Of a DNA stretch of 12,780 nucleotides, positions 1 through 7,359 are shown in pieces. Source of the DNA: Bacteroidetes bacterium GWA2_31_9b (GTDB lineage Bacteria > Bacteroidota > Bacteroidia > Bacteroidales > UBA12077); NCBI GenBank assembly GCA_001769005.1, contig MENE01000174.1, positions 5,873 through 18,652 of the forward strand, read 5' to 3'. The notes under the pieces are model-generated. The model was not told the DNA's origin. It saw only the letters and a list, made by a program, of their open reading frames with translations, and searched no databases. A program made the position numbers and the translations under genes. Every line of letters starts with the position of its first letter. Position 1 is the stretch's first letter.

Positions 1-2180
1 CCTTCTGTTATTAGGCTTGGATCGTCTGCAATTATTTCGACGTTTTGAGCTGGCTGGCTTTTTTGAGCATTGCTTAATTTTATCAACTTATTACTTGCTA
101 AAGGCAAGCTCCCATTAACTCCAGTACCTGGTTTATTATTTTTAATAAATCTTGGTTTTGATGAAAACTCCGACATATCATCATTATTATTAAATGGGAG
201 AGGTGTTTCAAAAAACGATTCAGGAAGATCAAGATATTGTTCATCAATCTCTTTTATAAAACGGCTGGGTCTGCACGATGTTGGTACTCCCCATTTATAT
301 CGTTCTCTAGCATAACTTATTACAGCTACTTCTTCTGCTCTTGTTATAGCTACATAGCATAAACGTCTTTCTTCTTCAAGTTCTTTTAGTGTTCCTGATG
401 ACATGTTAGATGGAAATAAATCTTCTTCGAGCCCGACCAAAAAAACATATTTAAACTCTAGCCCTTTGGCCGAATGTATTGTCATTATTGTTACTTTATT
501 ATTGTCATCATCTTTTTCATTATCCTGATTGGTTAATAAAGCAACATTTTCCATGAATTTATCAAGCGTAGGATTTGTTTCAGATTCGTTAAACTCATCA
601 ACAAATTCCTGTATACCATTTAAAAGTTCTTCAAGATTTTCTAAACGGGTTTGTTCCTCATGTGATTCGGGATTTTTAAATTCATCAATAATTCCAGACT
701 CTTTTGCAATAGTCATCGCAGCCTGATAAGCATCTTTATCTTTTATATCCTGACTGAATTTTTCAATTAAATTTTTAAACGACTCCAACTTGCTTTGAGT
801 TCCTGAATTAAATCCAAGTTCATTTTTTTGTATCTGAGAAAGTGTTTCCCAGGCAGATTGGTCTTCTTTCTTTGAAAATTCATCAAGTCGTTCTAAAGTT
901 GTTTGACCTATACCTCGTGCAGGATAATTAATTATCCGTGTTAATGCTTCTTCATCATTATGATTTATCGCAAGTCGGAAATAAGCTAAAATATCTTTAA
1001 TTTCTTTTCGCTGATAAAAAGAAATACTACCATATACTTTATAAGGTATATTAAATCTGCGAAATGCTTCTTCAAAACTTCTAGATTGTGCATTTGTTCT
1101 GTATAGAATTGCAAAATCTTTGTTTTCGTAGTTTTTTTCTTCAATTACATCTTGAATAATACGGGCTATTCTGAATGCTTCGTCTTTATCGGTTTGTGCT
1201 TCAATTACTGTAATTTTTTCGCCCACTGCATTTTCCGAAAATACCTTTTTAGGTATTTGTTCTTTATTCTTTTTTATTAAGCTATTGGCTGCATTTACTA
1301 TAGTTTGTGTTGATCTATAGTTCTGTTCAAGCTTAAATAAGTTATATCCCGGATAATCATTTTTAAAATTGAGAATATTTTCAATTTTTGCTCCTCTGAA
1401 CGAATAAATACTTTGAGCATCATCACCAACTACACAAACATTTTTATTTTTTGAACTGAGCTTATTTACAATTAAATACTGAGAAAAATTGGTATCCTGA
1501 TACTCATCAACCAAAATGTATTTAAACATGTTTTGGTATTTTTCAAGTACTTCAGGGAAATCACGAAAAAGAATATTGGTATTCAGCAATAAATCATCAA
1601 AATCCATTGCGTCTGCTTTCTTGCATCTATTGGAGTAAATAGTGTATATATCAACAATTTTCGCTTTATTGCTTTTAGCATCCTGAGTAGTAATCTGAGT
1701 ATTGCTGCTGTATGCTTTTGCTGTAATTAAATTATTCTTTGCACTTGATATTCGTCCATAAACCTCATTTGCTTTATAAACTTTATCATCTAGATTTAGT
1801 TCTTTAATGATTTTCTTTAACAAACTCTTTGTGTCAATTGAATCGTAAATAGTAAAATTTGATGTATAGCCTAATTTTGTTGATTCGTTTCGTAAAATTC
1901 GTGCAAAAATAGAATGGAAAGTACCCATCCATAAAAACTTTGCAACATCAGGTCCAACCATTTTGGCTATTCGTGATTTCATCTCTGCTGCCGCTTTGTT
2001 GGTAAAGGTAAGCGCCAAAATCTGACCGGCAGGAGCTCCTTTTTCTAAAAGATATGCAATCCGATATGTCAATACTCTTGTTTTACCAGAACCGGCTCCT
2101 GCAATAACTAATGATGCTCCATTGTAATTTATTACAGCATCTCGTTGTGCTTCGTTTAATTCGTTAAGAAAATCGTACAC
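1..2180 (-). CDS. uvrD: UvrD/PcrA-type DNA helicase (3' end off the left edge)
   Basis: Superfamily 1A 3'-5' DNA helicase, the ATP-driven motor of nucleotide excision and mismatch repair and of clearing proteins from DNA. The frame stays open for 726 codons to the window edge, and all helicase motifs lie in it in order: Walker A GAGSGKT (residues 28-34), motif Ia TFTNKAAAEM (58-67), GTFHS (86-90), Walker B DEYQD (225-229), motif III GDDAQSIYSFRGA (252-264), QNYRS (286-290), motif V with HSAKGLEF (569-576) and motif VI around RRLCYVAITRA (605-615). The start is the GTG at 2178-2180. No ATG lies between it and the upstream in-frame stop at 2229-2231, and the following YDFLNELNEAQRDAV matches the usual N-terminus of the family. 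Family members run about 730-790 residues, so only the tail after the helicase core is missing. No Shine-Dalgarno site is visible. PcrA is an equivalent name; the choice between uvrD and pcrA is convention. Confidence 0.93.
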   Translation of the reverse strand, partial: MYDFLNELNEAQRDAVINYNGASLVIAGAGSGKTRVLTYRIAYLLEKGAPAGQILALTFTNKAAAEMKSRIAKMVGPDVAKFLWMGTFHSIFARILRNESTKLGYTSNFTIYDSIDTKSLLKKIIKELNLDDKVYKANEVYGRISSAKNNLITAKAYSSNTQITTQDAKSNKAKIVDIYTIYSNRCKKADAMDFDDLLLNTNILFRDFPEVLEKYQNMFKYILVDEYQDTNFSQYLIVNKLSSKNKNVCVVGDDAQSIYSFRGAKIENILNFKNDYPGYNLFKLEQNYRSTQTIVNAANSLIKKNKEQIPKKVFSENAVGEKITVIEAQTDKDEAFRIARIIQDVIEEKNYENKDFAILYRTNAQSRSFEEAFRRFNIPYKVYGSISFYQRKEIKDILAYFRLAINHNDEEALTRIINYPARGIGQTTLERLDEFSKKEDQSAWETLSQIQKNELGFNSGTQSKLESFKNLIEKFSQDIKDKDAYQAAMTIAKESGIIDEFKNPESHEEQTRLENLEELLNGIQEFVDEFNESETNPTLDKFMENVALLTNQDNEKDDDNNKVTIMTIHSAKGLEFKYVFLVGLEEDLFPSNMSSGTLKELEEERRLCYVAITRAEEVAVISYARERYKWGVPTSCRPSRFIKEIDEQYLDLPESFFETPLPFNNNDDMSEFSSKPRFIKNNKPGTGVNGSLPLASNKLIKLSNAQKSQPAQNVEIIADDPSLITE

Positions 2181-2214
2181 TTTTATAATCTTTATATGTA
2201 TAAAAAATAAGTGG

Positions 2215-2246
2215 TAAAAATAAACCCATTAATTTGTCTATACAAA
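2215..2246 (-). promoter_or_regulatory. Putative promoter of the uvrD-like helicase gene
   Basis: Read on the minus strand, TTTG (2243-2246) is followed after 20 bases by TATTTTTA (2215-2222). This is one base off the Bacteroidota -7 consensus TAnnTTTG, with the expected 19-21 base spacing. It would give a leader of roughly 30 bases before the GTG start. The TTTG forms one arm of a short inverted repeat, TTTGT-CTAT-ACAAA (2233-2246), of unknown meaning. This is a consensus match only, in very AT-rich DNA. Confidence 0.4.
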
Positions 2247-2342
2247 CCATCTGAAAACTATTTATACACAAAATATGTTCTCCTGTATTGCTGTATGTTT
2301 AATGTGTTTTAAGAAACAATTTTCAAATGGTTATACAATTTT

Positions 2343-2374
2343 ATTGATTGATATTTGTTATTATTGTAGTTTTC
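2343..2374 (+). promoter_or_regulatory. Weak candidate promoter for the secreted-protein gene
   Basis: ATTG (2343-2346), a 20-base spacer and TAGTTTTC (2367-2374) resemble the TTTG / TAnnTTTG pattern, with one mismatch in each box. Transcription would begin around 2380, only about 15 bases before the ATG at 2395. This would agree with that start rather than the earlier in-frame ATG at 2275. The match is poor enough that chance is a real possibility. Confidence 0.2.
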
Positions 2375-2394
2375 TTAAAGAGATCTCAATATAT

Positions 2395-3753
2395 ATGAAA
2401 CATAAATTACTCATAATATTACTTGCACTCAATTTGATTCCATTCATTGGATTTTCACAGATTCGATCTGATGCCGATTTTATTGATAAAACATCGTATA
2501 TTTCTACAGATTCGATTCATGTTTTTTGTACCTCAAATATAAATGGTGGTAGTTTAATTGCTGAAGACTCAACAAGTCTTGGGGGATATGATTTTATATG
2601 GTATAAGTTTAATGATATAACGAAGGATTTTACAGAAGTAATTTCTGGTTTTACTATTAATATTGACTCCACTAGTTCTACTATTTTAAATTTAACATCT
2701 GGCGGATACAAAGTTGTTTTAACAAATGCAGATACTATTCAGGAATATGTTGCCTGGATCTATTTAAATAATGAATTAACAGTTGAGCTTAGTTTTGATA
2801 ATGATAATGATTGCAATTATTTAGGACTTTATGTTAATCCATATTATGCTACTAGTCATGATTTTAACACGTCTTTTGTGTATTATGATACAATTAGCGA
2901 TTTGTCATTTGTTTTAAAGAATAGAATTTCACTCTACGAATGGAGTTCAGATCCTGAATTTGAATATCTCAGGAATTATAATAGTCCGTTTAACAGCATG
3001 AATGAGTCTTTAACGGATGATTTACCAACAGAGGATCTTGTATTCGCAGTTACAGCAACCGATCGCTTTAGTTGTATTGCTCATGATGATATTAATTATA
3101 CTGCTATTGCCACAAAAGCTGATTTAAAAATGACGGTTTTTGATCGTGATGGGATTGAAATTTCTTCTGGTGACACTACTGTTTCTGGTGAAGCACCATT
3201 AATAGTTAAATTTACCAATGAATCAAAACATGGTTACGAATTTATGTGGTTCTTTGGTGATAGTCTAATAAAGAATGATGAAGATTCAATTTTTACAACT
3301 GATTTTAATTTACAACCTGAACACACCTATTATTATACTGAAAAAAGTTTAGGGAAAAAGTATACTGCAAAACTTGTTAGTGAGAGTGAGTATGGGTGTA
3401 AAGATTCTATTTTAGCTTTTATAAATGTTGATCCTTCAAAATTTGAAATTCCAAATGTTTTTTCTCCAAACGACGATGGTAATAATGATTTTTTTATTAT
3501 TGATCCCGAAAAATTCAAATCAATTCGATCATTTAAAATAACCATTTTTAATCGCAATGGACAAATTGTTCATGAATTCGAAGGTGATATTCATGATTGG
3601 AAAGGTTGGAATGGTTCGGTTAAAGGTAAAGGAGAAGCTAGCGAAGGAACCTATTTTTTTGTACTTGAAGTTGTTGGTTGGGATGCCGTTAAGTACAACA
3701 ACGATACAATGGGTAAAGAAACAAAATTTGGTTTTATAGGATTATTTCGATAA
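2395..3753 (+). CDS. Secreted PKD-like protein with type B T9SS sorting domain
   Basis: Predicted exported protein of 452 residues; its specific function is not recognised. Residues 1-22 (MKHKLLIILLALNLIPFIGFSQ) form a typical signal peptide: two lysines, a hydrophobic core, and FSQ before a likely cleavage site. Residues about 265-345 resemble a PKD-like beta-sandwich (APLIVKFTNES, WFFGDS, PEHTYYYTEKS), although WFFGDS departs from the usual WDFGDG. Residues about 350-452 match the gliding motility-associated C-terminal domain, starting at IPNVFSPNDDGNNDFF and including FKITIFNRNGQIV, WNG and GTYFFVLE. This domain is the type B signal for the Bacteroidota type IX secretion system. Residues 23-260 carry no motif I can name and are rich in Asp, Ser, Thr and Asn. 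An in-frame ATG at 2275 would add 40 residues, but these would bury the signal peptide, so 2395 is preferred. The gene appears to be a single transcription unit convergent with the EF-G-like gene. Confidence 0.85.
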   Translation: MKHKLLIILLALNLIPFIGFSQIRSDADFIDKTSYISTDSIHVFCTSNINGGSLIAEDSTSLGGYDFIWYKFNDITKDFTEVISGFTINIDSTSSTILNLTSGGYKVVLTNADTIQEYVAWIYLNNELTVELSFDNDNDCNYLGLYVNPYYATSHDFNTSFVYYDTISDLSFVLKNRISLYEWSSDPEFEYLRNYNSPFNSMNESLTDDLPTEDLVFAVTATDRFSCIAHDDINYTAIATKADLKMTVFDRDGIEISSGDTTVSGEAPLIVKFTNESKHGYEFMWFFGDSLIKNDEDSIFTTDFNLQPEHTYYYTEKSLGKKYTAKLVSESEYGCKDSILAFINVDPSKFEIPNVFSPNDDGNNDFFIIDPEKFKSIRSFKITIFNRNGQIVHEFEGDIHDWKGWNGSVKGKGEASEGTYFFVLEVVGWDAVKYNNDTMGKETKFGFIGLFR

Positions 3754-3767
3754 AAAATTTAAAATAT

Positions 3768-3805
3768 AAAAAATTAGGGTTGTTCATTGAGCAACCCTAT
3801 TTTTT
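3768..3805. terminator. Bidirectional rho-independent terminator
   Basis: Bases 3775-3785 (TAGGGTTGTTC) pair with 3789-3799 (GAGCAACCCTA) to form an 11-bp stem with one G-U pair and a 3-base loop. Six T follow on the plus strand (3800-3805) and six A precede (3768-3773), giving a T run on the minus strand as well. It lies 21 bases past the stop of the secreted-protein gene and about 28 bases past the stop of the convergent EF-G-like gene, so it can serve both. Confidence 0.85.
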
Positions 3806-3826
3806 ATATATAAATGTTAAAGAATA

Positions 3827-5983
3827 CTAATCTTCTTCTTCTTCCTCTTCGAAAGCTTTAATTAATTTCTCTTGAACGTCAGTTGGTACTTGATCGTATT
3901 TCGAAAATTTCATTGTATAACTAGCTCTACCACCACTAATTGAACTTAAAGCAGTTGAGTACTTGTTCATTTCAGCTAAAGGTACTTTAACACTAATTTT
4001 TTCAAAACCTTTTTCACTATTCATACCTTCAATCATAGCACGACGACCTTGTAAGTCACTCATTACATCTCCCATTCTGTCTGATGGAACAAGAACTTCA
4101 ACATCGTAAATTGGTTCCATAATTTTGGGGCCAGCAACTTTAAAAGCTTCTCTAAAAGCATTACGTCCAGCTAATCTAAATGAAATTTCGTTTGAATCCA
4201 CAGGGTGCATCTTGCCATCATAAACACAAACGCGAATATCACGGGCATAAGAACCTGTAAGTGGACCTTCTTCCATTTTTTCCATTATCCCTTTTAAAAT
4301 GGCAGGTAAAAAACGAGCATCAATAGCTCCACCAACTATACAATTATAATAAACCAACTTCCCACCCCAAGGTAAAGCATGTTCTTCTTTATTTCTGACT
4401 GATACAGCAATCTCTTTTCCTTCAACTTTGAATTTCGATGGATCTGGAGTTCCTTCTTTATATGGTTCAATTACAATATGAACTTCTCCAAATTGGCCTG
4501 AACCTCCCGATTGTTTTTTATGTCGGTAGCTGGCTGCTGCAACTTTTGTAATTGTTTCTCTGTAAGGAATTCTTGGAGGAAAAAAAGCTGTTTCTATTTT
4601 ATATATTTTATCCAAATGCCATTTAACCATGTTATTTAAATGATATTCTCCCTGGCCATGAATTAATATTTGTTTTAATTCTTTAGAATACTCAATTATT
4701 ACAGTTGGATCAGCCTGATTTATTCTTCCTAAAGCTTCCCCTAATTTCTCATCGTCTGATTCACTAACTGCTTTAATTGCAGTTCTGTATTTTGGATTGG
4801 GGAATGCTATAGGTGGAAATTTAATTTCAGTTTTTCCATCTGAAAGAGTATCATTTGTTCCTGTATTTTTTAATTTAACAGTTGCCCCAATGTCACCAGC
4901 TGAAAGTTGTGAAACTTTTTGACGATTTTTACCGGCAACAACATACAATTGCGACAATCTTTCTTTTGCACCAGTATTGTTGTTTGTTAAATCAATACCC
5001 TCAGTAATTTTACCTGATATTACTTTAAAGTAGTTTATTTCACCAATATGTGATTCTGTAGCTGATTTAAATACAAATAATGAAGCAGGTCCGTCTTCTT
5101 TTGTAGGAATTTCTTTCCCTTCAATAGTTACCTCAGATGGCATTTTATCTGGTGATGGTAATACATTTACAATAAATTCCATTAATCGCTTAATACCCAT
5201 ACTTTTTTCAGCCGAAGTACAAAAAACAGGATATAACCCACGGTTTATGACACCGGCACGAATTCCTTTACGCATTTCATCTTCGTCAAGAGATCCTTTT
5301 TCGAAGAAAAGCTCCATCAATTTCTCATCATTTTCTGCAGCTGCTTCTACTAAAGTGTTATGTAATTCTTCAGCTGTTTCAATTTGGTCTGCAGGTATTG
5401 GCAATTCTTCTCTTATTCCTTCTGCATTCCATTTATACATTTTCATTTTAATTACATCAATAAGTGCTTTAAATTCAGCACCAACTCCAATAGGATATTG
5501 AATTATAACTACTTTATTTCCAAATGTATTTTTCGCAGCTTCAACTACACCTTCGAAATTTGCTTTTTCATGATCTAATTGATTAATAACTAAAACCAGT
5601 GGTTTTTTACTTTTCTCACAATTTCTATAAGAAATTTCTGTTCCTACTTCAATGCCATGTTGGGCATGCAATAACATTATTGCTGTATCGATTACCCTAA
5701 ATGAAGAACTTACACTCCCTATATAATCATCAGCTCCTGGAGTATCAATAATATTTATTTTGTGATCATTAATTTCAGTATATAAAACTGTAGAAAAAAC
5801 AGAGTTTCCTGCTTCATGTTCTATTTCATTATAATCTGAAACAGTGCTTTTTGCATTAATACTTCCTTTTCTTTCAATTACACCGCCTTCTAATAACATT
5901 GCTTCGGCCAGGGTTGTTTTACCTGATCCGGAACTTCCAATTAAAGCAATATTCCTTATTTTATCTGTTTGATAAGTTTTCAT
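3827..5983 (-). CDS. fusA2: EF-G-like translation factor (EF-G2 paralog) with altered GTPase switches
   Basis: EF-G paralog of 718 residues with the whole five-domain layout. The G domain with its G' insert covers about 1-285, domain II starts near 300, domains III-V follow, and the acidic tail is FEEEEEED. P-loop GSSGSGKT (16-23), DTPG (80-83) and the TSA of G5 (256-258) are present. Compared with the canonical EF-G in this window, switch I ERGITI is EAGNSV (57-62). The catalytic His after DTPG is Ala84, and the G4 motif NKMD is NQLD (134-137). In domain IV the tip loop reads SGGSGQFG rather than SGGRGKFA, while HPVDSNE keeps the His of the second loop. In Bacteroides thetaiotaomicron a paralog called EF-G2 is reported to promote translocation without GTP hydrolysis and to be needed for gut colonisation. 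I infer a similar role here, perhaps in starvation. The ATG at 5981-5983 has no Shine-Dalgarno site. The gene lies head-to-head with the str operon. Confidence 0.9.
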   Translation of the reverse strand: MKTYQTDKIRNIALIGSSGSGKTTLAEAMLLEGGVIERKGSINAKSTVSDYNEIEHEAGNSVFSTVLYTEINDHKINIIDTPGADDYIGSVSSSFRVIDTAIMLLHAQHGIEVGTEISYRNCEKSKKPLVLVINQLDHEKANFEGVVEAAKNTFGNKVVIIQYPIGVGAEFKALIDVIKMKMYKWNAEGIREELPIPADQIETAEELHNTLVEAAAENDEKLMELFFEKGSLDEDEMRKGIRAGVINRGLYPVFCTSAEKSMGIKRLMEFIVNVLPSPDKMPSEVTIEGKEIPTKEDGPASLFVFKSATESHIGEINYFKVISGKITEGIDLTNNNTGAKERLSQLYVVAGKNRQKVSQLSAGDIGATVKLKNTGTNDTLSDGKTEIKFPPIAFPNPKYRTAIKAVSESDDEKLGEALGRINQADPTVIIEYSKELKQILIHGQGEYHLNNMVKWHLDKIYKIETAFFPPRIPYRETITKVAAASYRHKKQSGGSGQFGEVHIVIEPYKEGTPDPSKFKVEGKEIAVSVRNKEEHALPWGGKLVYYNCIVGGAIDARFLPAILKGIMEKMEEGPLTGSYARDIRVCVYDGKMHPVDSNEISFRLAGRNAFREAFKVAGPKIMEPIYDVEVLVPSDRMGDVMSDLQGRRAMIEGMNSEKGFEKISVKVPLAEMNKYSTALSSISGGRASYTMKFSKYDQVPTDVQEKLIKAFEEEEEED

Positions 5984-6073
5984 AAGTAAATCATCTAATT
6001 AATTATTAATAATAGCTATCTAATTCTCGGGTATATCAAAATTTTAAATTAATCTATAATCTTAAATGGGTTT

Positions 6074-6104
6074 CAAAAATAGTAAATTTTTGTTAACACA
6101 CAAG
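6074..6104 (-). promoter_or_regulatory. Putative promoter of the EF-G-like gene
   Basis: On the minus strand, CTTG (6101-6104) is followed after 19 bases by TATTTTTG (6074-6081), a full match to the Bacteroidota -7 consensus TAnnTTTG. Transcription would start near 6067, giving a leader of about 84 bases. The -33 element sits inside a perfect palindrome CACAA-G-TTGTG (6099-6109), which could be a regulator site. Confidence 0.5.
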
Positions 6105-6203
6105 TTGTGGTATATATTATTATATAAAAGATTTTTTTAATACTACTATTTTGATTTTAAATCTTTCTAAATAAGAAATTATATAAATGAATGTCTGATT
6201 ATT

Positions 6204-6234
6204 TTTGGTAGTTAAAAAAAAGATTATAATTTTG
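6204..6234 (+). promoter_or_regulatory. Putative distal promoter P1 of the str-S10 operon
   Basis: TTTG (6204-6207), a 19-base spacer and TAATTTTG (6227-6234) match both boxes of the Bacteroidota promoter consensus exactly, at the standard spacing. The start point would be near 6241, giving a leader of roughly 200 bases before rpsL. Confidence 0.6.
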
Positions 6235-6367
6235 CGACATTTTCCAATAGAAAAATTTGATAATTAAATCGATATAAATCAATAACTTTTAAGTTAAACA
6301 GAAGATTTGAAAATCAAATAAATAATTTATTAAGATTATCGAAAATTTCCGAAATAAATTTAAAATT

Positions 6368-6400
6368 ATTGCGGATTATTAAAAAAAAAGAATACCTTTG
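6368..6400 (+). promoter_or_regulatory. Putative proximal promoter P2 of the str-S10 operon
   Basis: ATTG (6368-6371), a 21-base spacer and TACCTTTG (6393-6400) fit the TTTG / TAnnTTTG pattern with a perfect -7 box. The start would be near 6407, leaving a leader of about 36 bases to the rpsL ATG. A run of nine A lies in the spacer. Of the two candidate operon promoters this is the closer to the gene. Confidence 0.6.
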
Positions 6401-6442
6401 CGAACCGATTTTATAAAAAAATAATTTAAAATATTTGTCTAT

Positions 6443-6817
6443 ATGCCTACAATACAGCAGTTAGTAAGAAAAGGAAGAACTCAGATTGTGGAGAAGAAAA
6501 AAGCTCCTGCCTTGGATGCATGTCCTCAAAGGAGGGGTGTTTGTACACGTGTTTATACTACAACACCAAAGAAACCAAATTCAGCTATGCGTAAAGTGGC
6601 TAGGGTTAGGTTAACAAATTCGAAAGAAGTGAATGCATATATTCCAGGTGAAGGACATAACTTGCAAGAACACTCAATAGTTCTGATTCGTGGTGGTAGA
6701 GTGAAAGACCTTCCAGGTGTTCGTTACCACTTAATTAGAGGTGCTCTCGATACATCAGGAGTTGAAGGTAGAACTCAACGACGTTCAAAATACGGTGCTA
6801 AAAGACCAAAGAAATAA
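6443..6817 (+). CDS. rpsL: 30S ribosomal protein S12
   Basis: S12 of 124 residues, the same length as in Escherichia coli. It sits at the decoding centre of the small subunit, where it helps monitor codon-anticodon pairing. The protein is near-canonical throughout: PTIQQLVRKGR at the N-terminus, CPQRRGVCTRVYTTTPKKPNSAMRKV (27-52), GEGHNLQEHS (69-78), RGGRVKDLPGVRYH (83-96) and an RSKYGAKRPKK end. Lys43 and Lys88, where substitutions classically give streptomycin resistance, are wild type. Asp89, the residue methylthiolated by RimO in other bacteria, is present. This is the first gene of the operon. Its ATG follows an A/T-rich leader without a Shine-Dalgarno site. The 24-base gap to rpsG is too short to hold an S7-binding regulatory structure like the one E. 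coli has between these two genes. Confidence 0.98.
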   Translation: MPTIQQLVRKGRTQIVEKKKAPALDACPQRRGVCTRVYTTTPKKPNSAMRKVARVRLTNSKEVNAYIPGEGHNLQEHSIVLIRGGRVKDLPGVRYHLIRGALDTSGVEGRTQRRSKYGAKRPKK

Positions 6818-6841
6818 TTGATTCAATAGAGTTTAGAAGCG

Positions 6842-7318
6842 ATGAGAAAATCAAAACCAAAACAGAGGATTCTTTTACCAGATCCAAAATATAAAGAAAC
6901 TTTAGTAACTCGATTTGTGAACGATTTACAAGAAGATGGTAAGAAAAATGCTGCATTTAAAATTTTCTATCAAGCAATGGAAATTGTAGCAGATAAAAAT
7001 AAAGATAAAGAAAAATCTCCAATTGAGATTTGGAAAAAAGCTTTAGAGAATATCACTCCAATGGTTGAAGTAAAAAGTAGAAGAATTGGTGGTGCTACTT
7101 TTCAAGTTCCAATGGAAGTTAACCCACGACGAAAAGCATCAATCAGTATTAAAAATATGATTAAATATGCTCGTCAACGTAGTGGCAAAAATATGGCTGA
7201 GAAATTATCTCAGGAGATTATGGCTGCTTTTAATGAAGAGGGTGGAGCTTTTAAAAAGAAAGAAGAAACACATAGAATGGCTGATGCTAATAAAGCTTTT
7301 GCTCATTTTAGATTTTAA
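6842..7318 (+). CDS. rpsG: 30S ribosomal protein S7
   Basis: S7 of 158 residues, the primary assembly protein of the 30S head. It binds the 3' major domain of 16S rRNA and contacts E-site tRNA and mRNA. Family landmarks include the N-terminal DPKYKETLVTRFVNDLQEDGKK stretch (about 14-35), NITPMVEVKSRRIGGATFQVPMEV (about 69-92), the RQRSGKNMAEKLSQEIMAA helix and the closing ETHRMADANKAFAHFRF. Length is normal for the phylum. The gene starts 24 bases after rpsL and ends 41 bases before fusA. The start ATG is preceded by AGAAGCG, at best a faint Shine-Dalgarno resemblance. Confidence 0.98.
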   Translation: MRKSKPKQRILLPDPKYKETLVTRFVNDLQEDGKKNAAFKIFYQAMEIVADKNKDKEKSPIEIWKKALENITPMVEVKSRRIGGATFQVPMEVNPRRKASISIKNMIKYARQRSGKNMAEKLSQEIMAAFNEEGGAFKKKEETHRMADANKAFAHFRF

Positions 7319-7359
7319 TATGTTTAGGAAGAAATTTTTTTGAGACAGGGTAGAGAATA

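Larger units (their letters stand above)
5984..6442. other. AT-rich divergent intergenic control region
   Basis: These 459 bases separate the EF-G-like gene (leftward) and rpsL (rightward) and contain no credible gene. They hold one candidate leftward promoter and two candidate rightward promoters, described separately. Two weak AT-only hairpins lie between the rightward promoters: TAACTT/AAGTTA at 6283-6296 and ATTTGA/TCAAAT at 6305-6319. No tRNA or recognisable riboswitch was seen. Confidence 0.7.

Noticed and set aside
70..726. Plus-strand open frames at 70-315 and 529-726
   Set aside because: They lie antisense to the helicase gene, whose frame carries all SF1 motifs; the plus-strand products show no family features.
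2233..2246. Inverted repeat TTTGT-CTAT-ACAAA as an operator
   Set aside because: Arms are only five bases and coincide with a -33-like TTTG; too little to call a regulator site.
3333..3739. Short frames at 3333-3557 (minus) and 3557-3739 (plus)
   Set aside because: Both overlap the T9SS sorting domain of the secreted protein in other frames and have no recognisable content.
3827..3854. CTT-rich tract at the end of the EF-G-like gene as a phase-variable repeat
   Set aside because: It encodes an acidic C-terminal tail (six Glu then Asp), includes a CTC interruption, and triplet changes would not shift the frame.
5247..5578. Plus-strand frames at 5247-5501 and 5384-5578
   Set aside because: Antisense shadows of the EF-G-like gene.
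3827..5983. EF-G-like gene as tetracycline-resistance TetQ/TetM or as LepA/BipA
   Set aside because: Full EF-G domain IV and V features with GSSGSGKT and DTPGADDY fit the EF-G2 paralog family better, and it lacks the C-terminal organisation of LepA or BipA.
6283..6319. Hairpins TAACTT/AAGTTA and ATTTGA/TCAAAT in the rpsL leader as a riboswitch or attenuator
   Set aside because: Six-bp AT-rich stems are expected by chance in DNA of this composition, and there is no T run or known riboswitch core.
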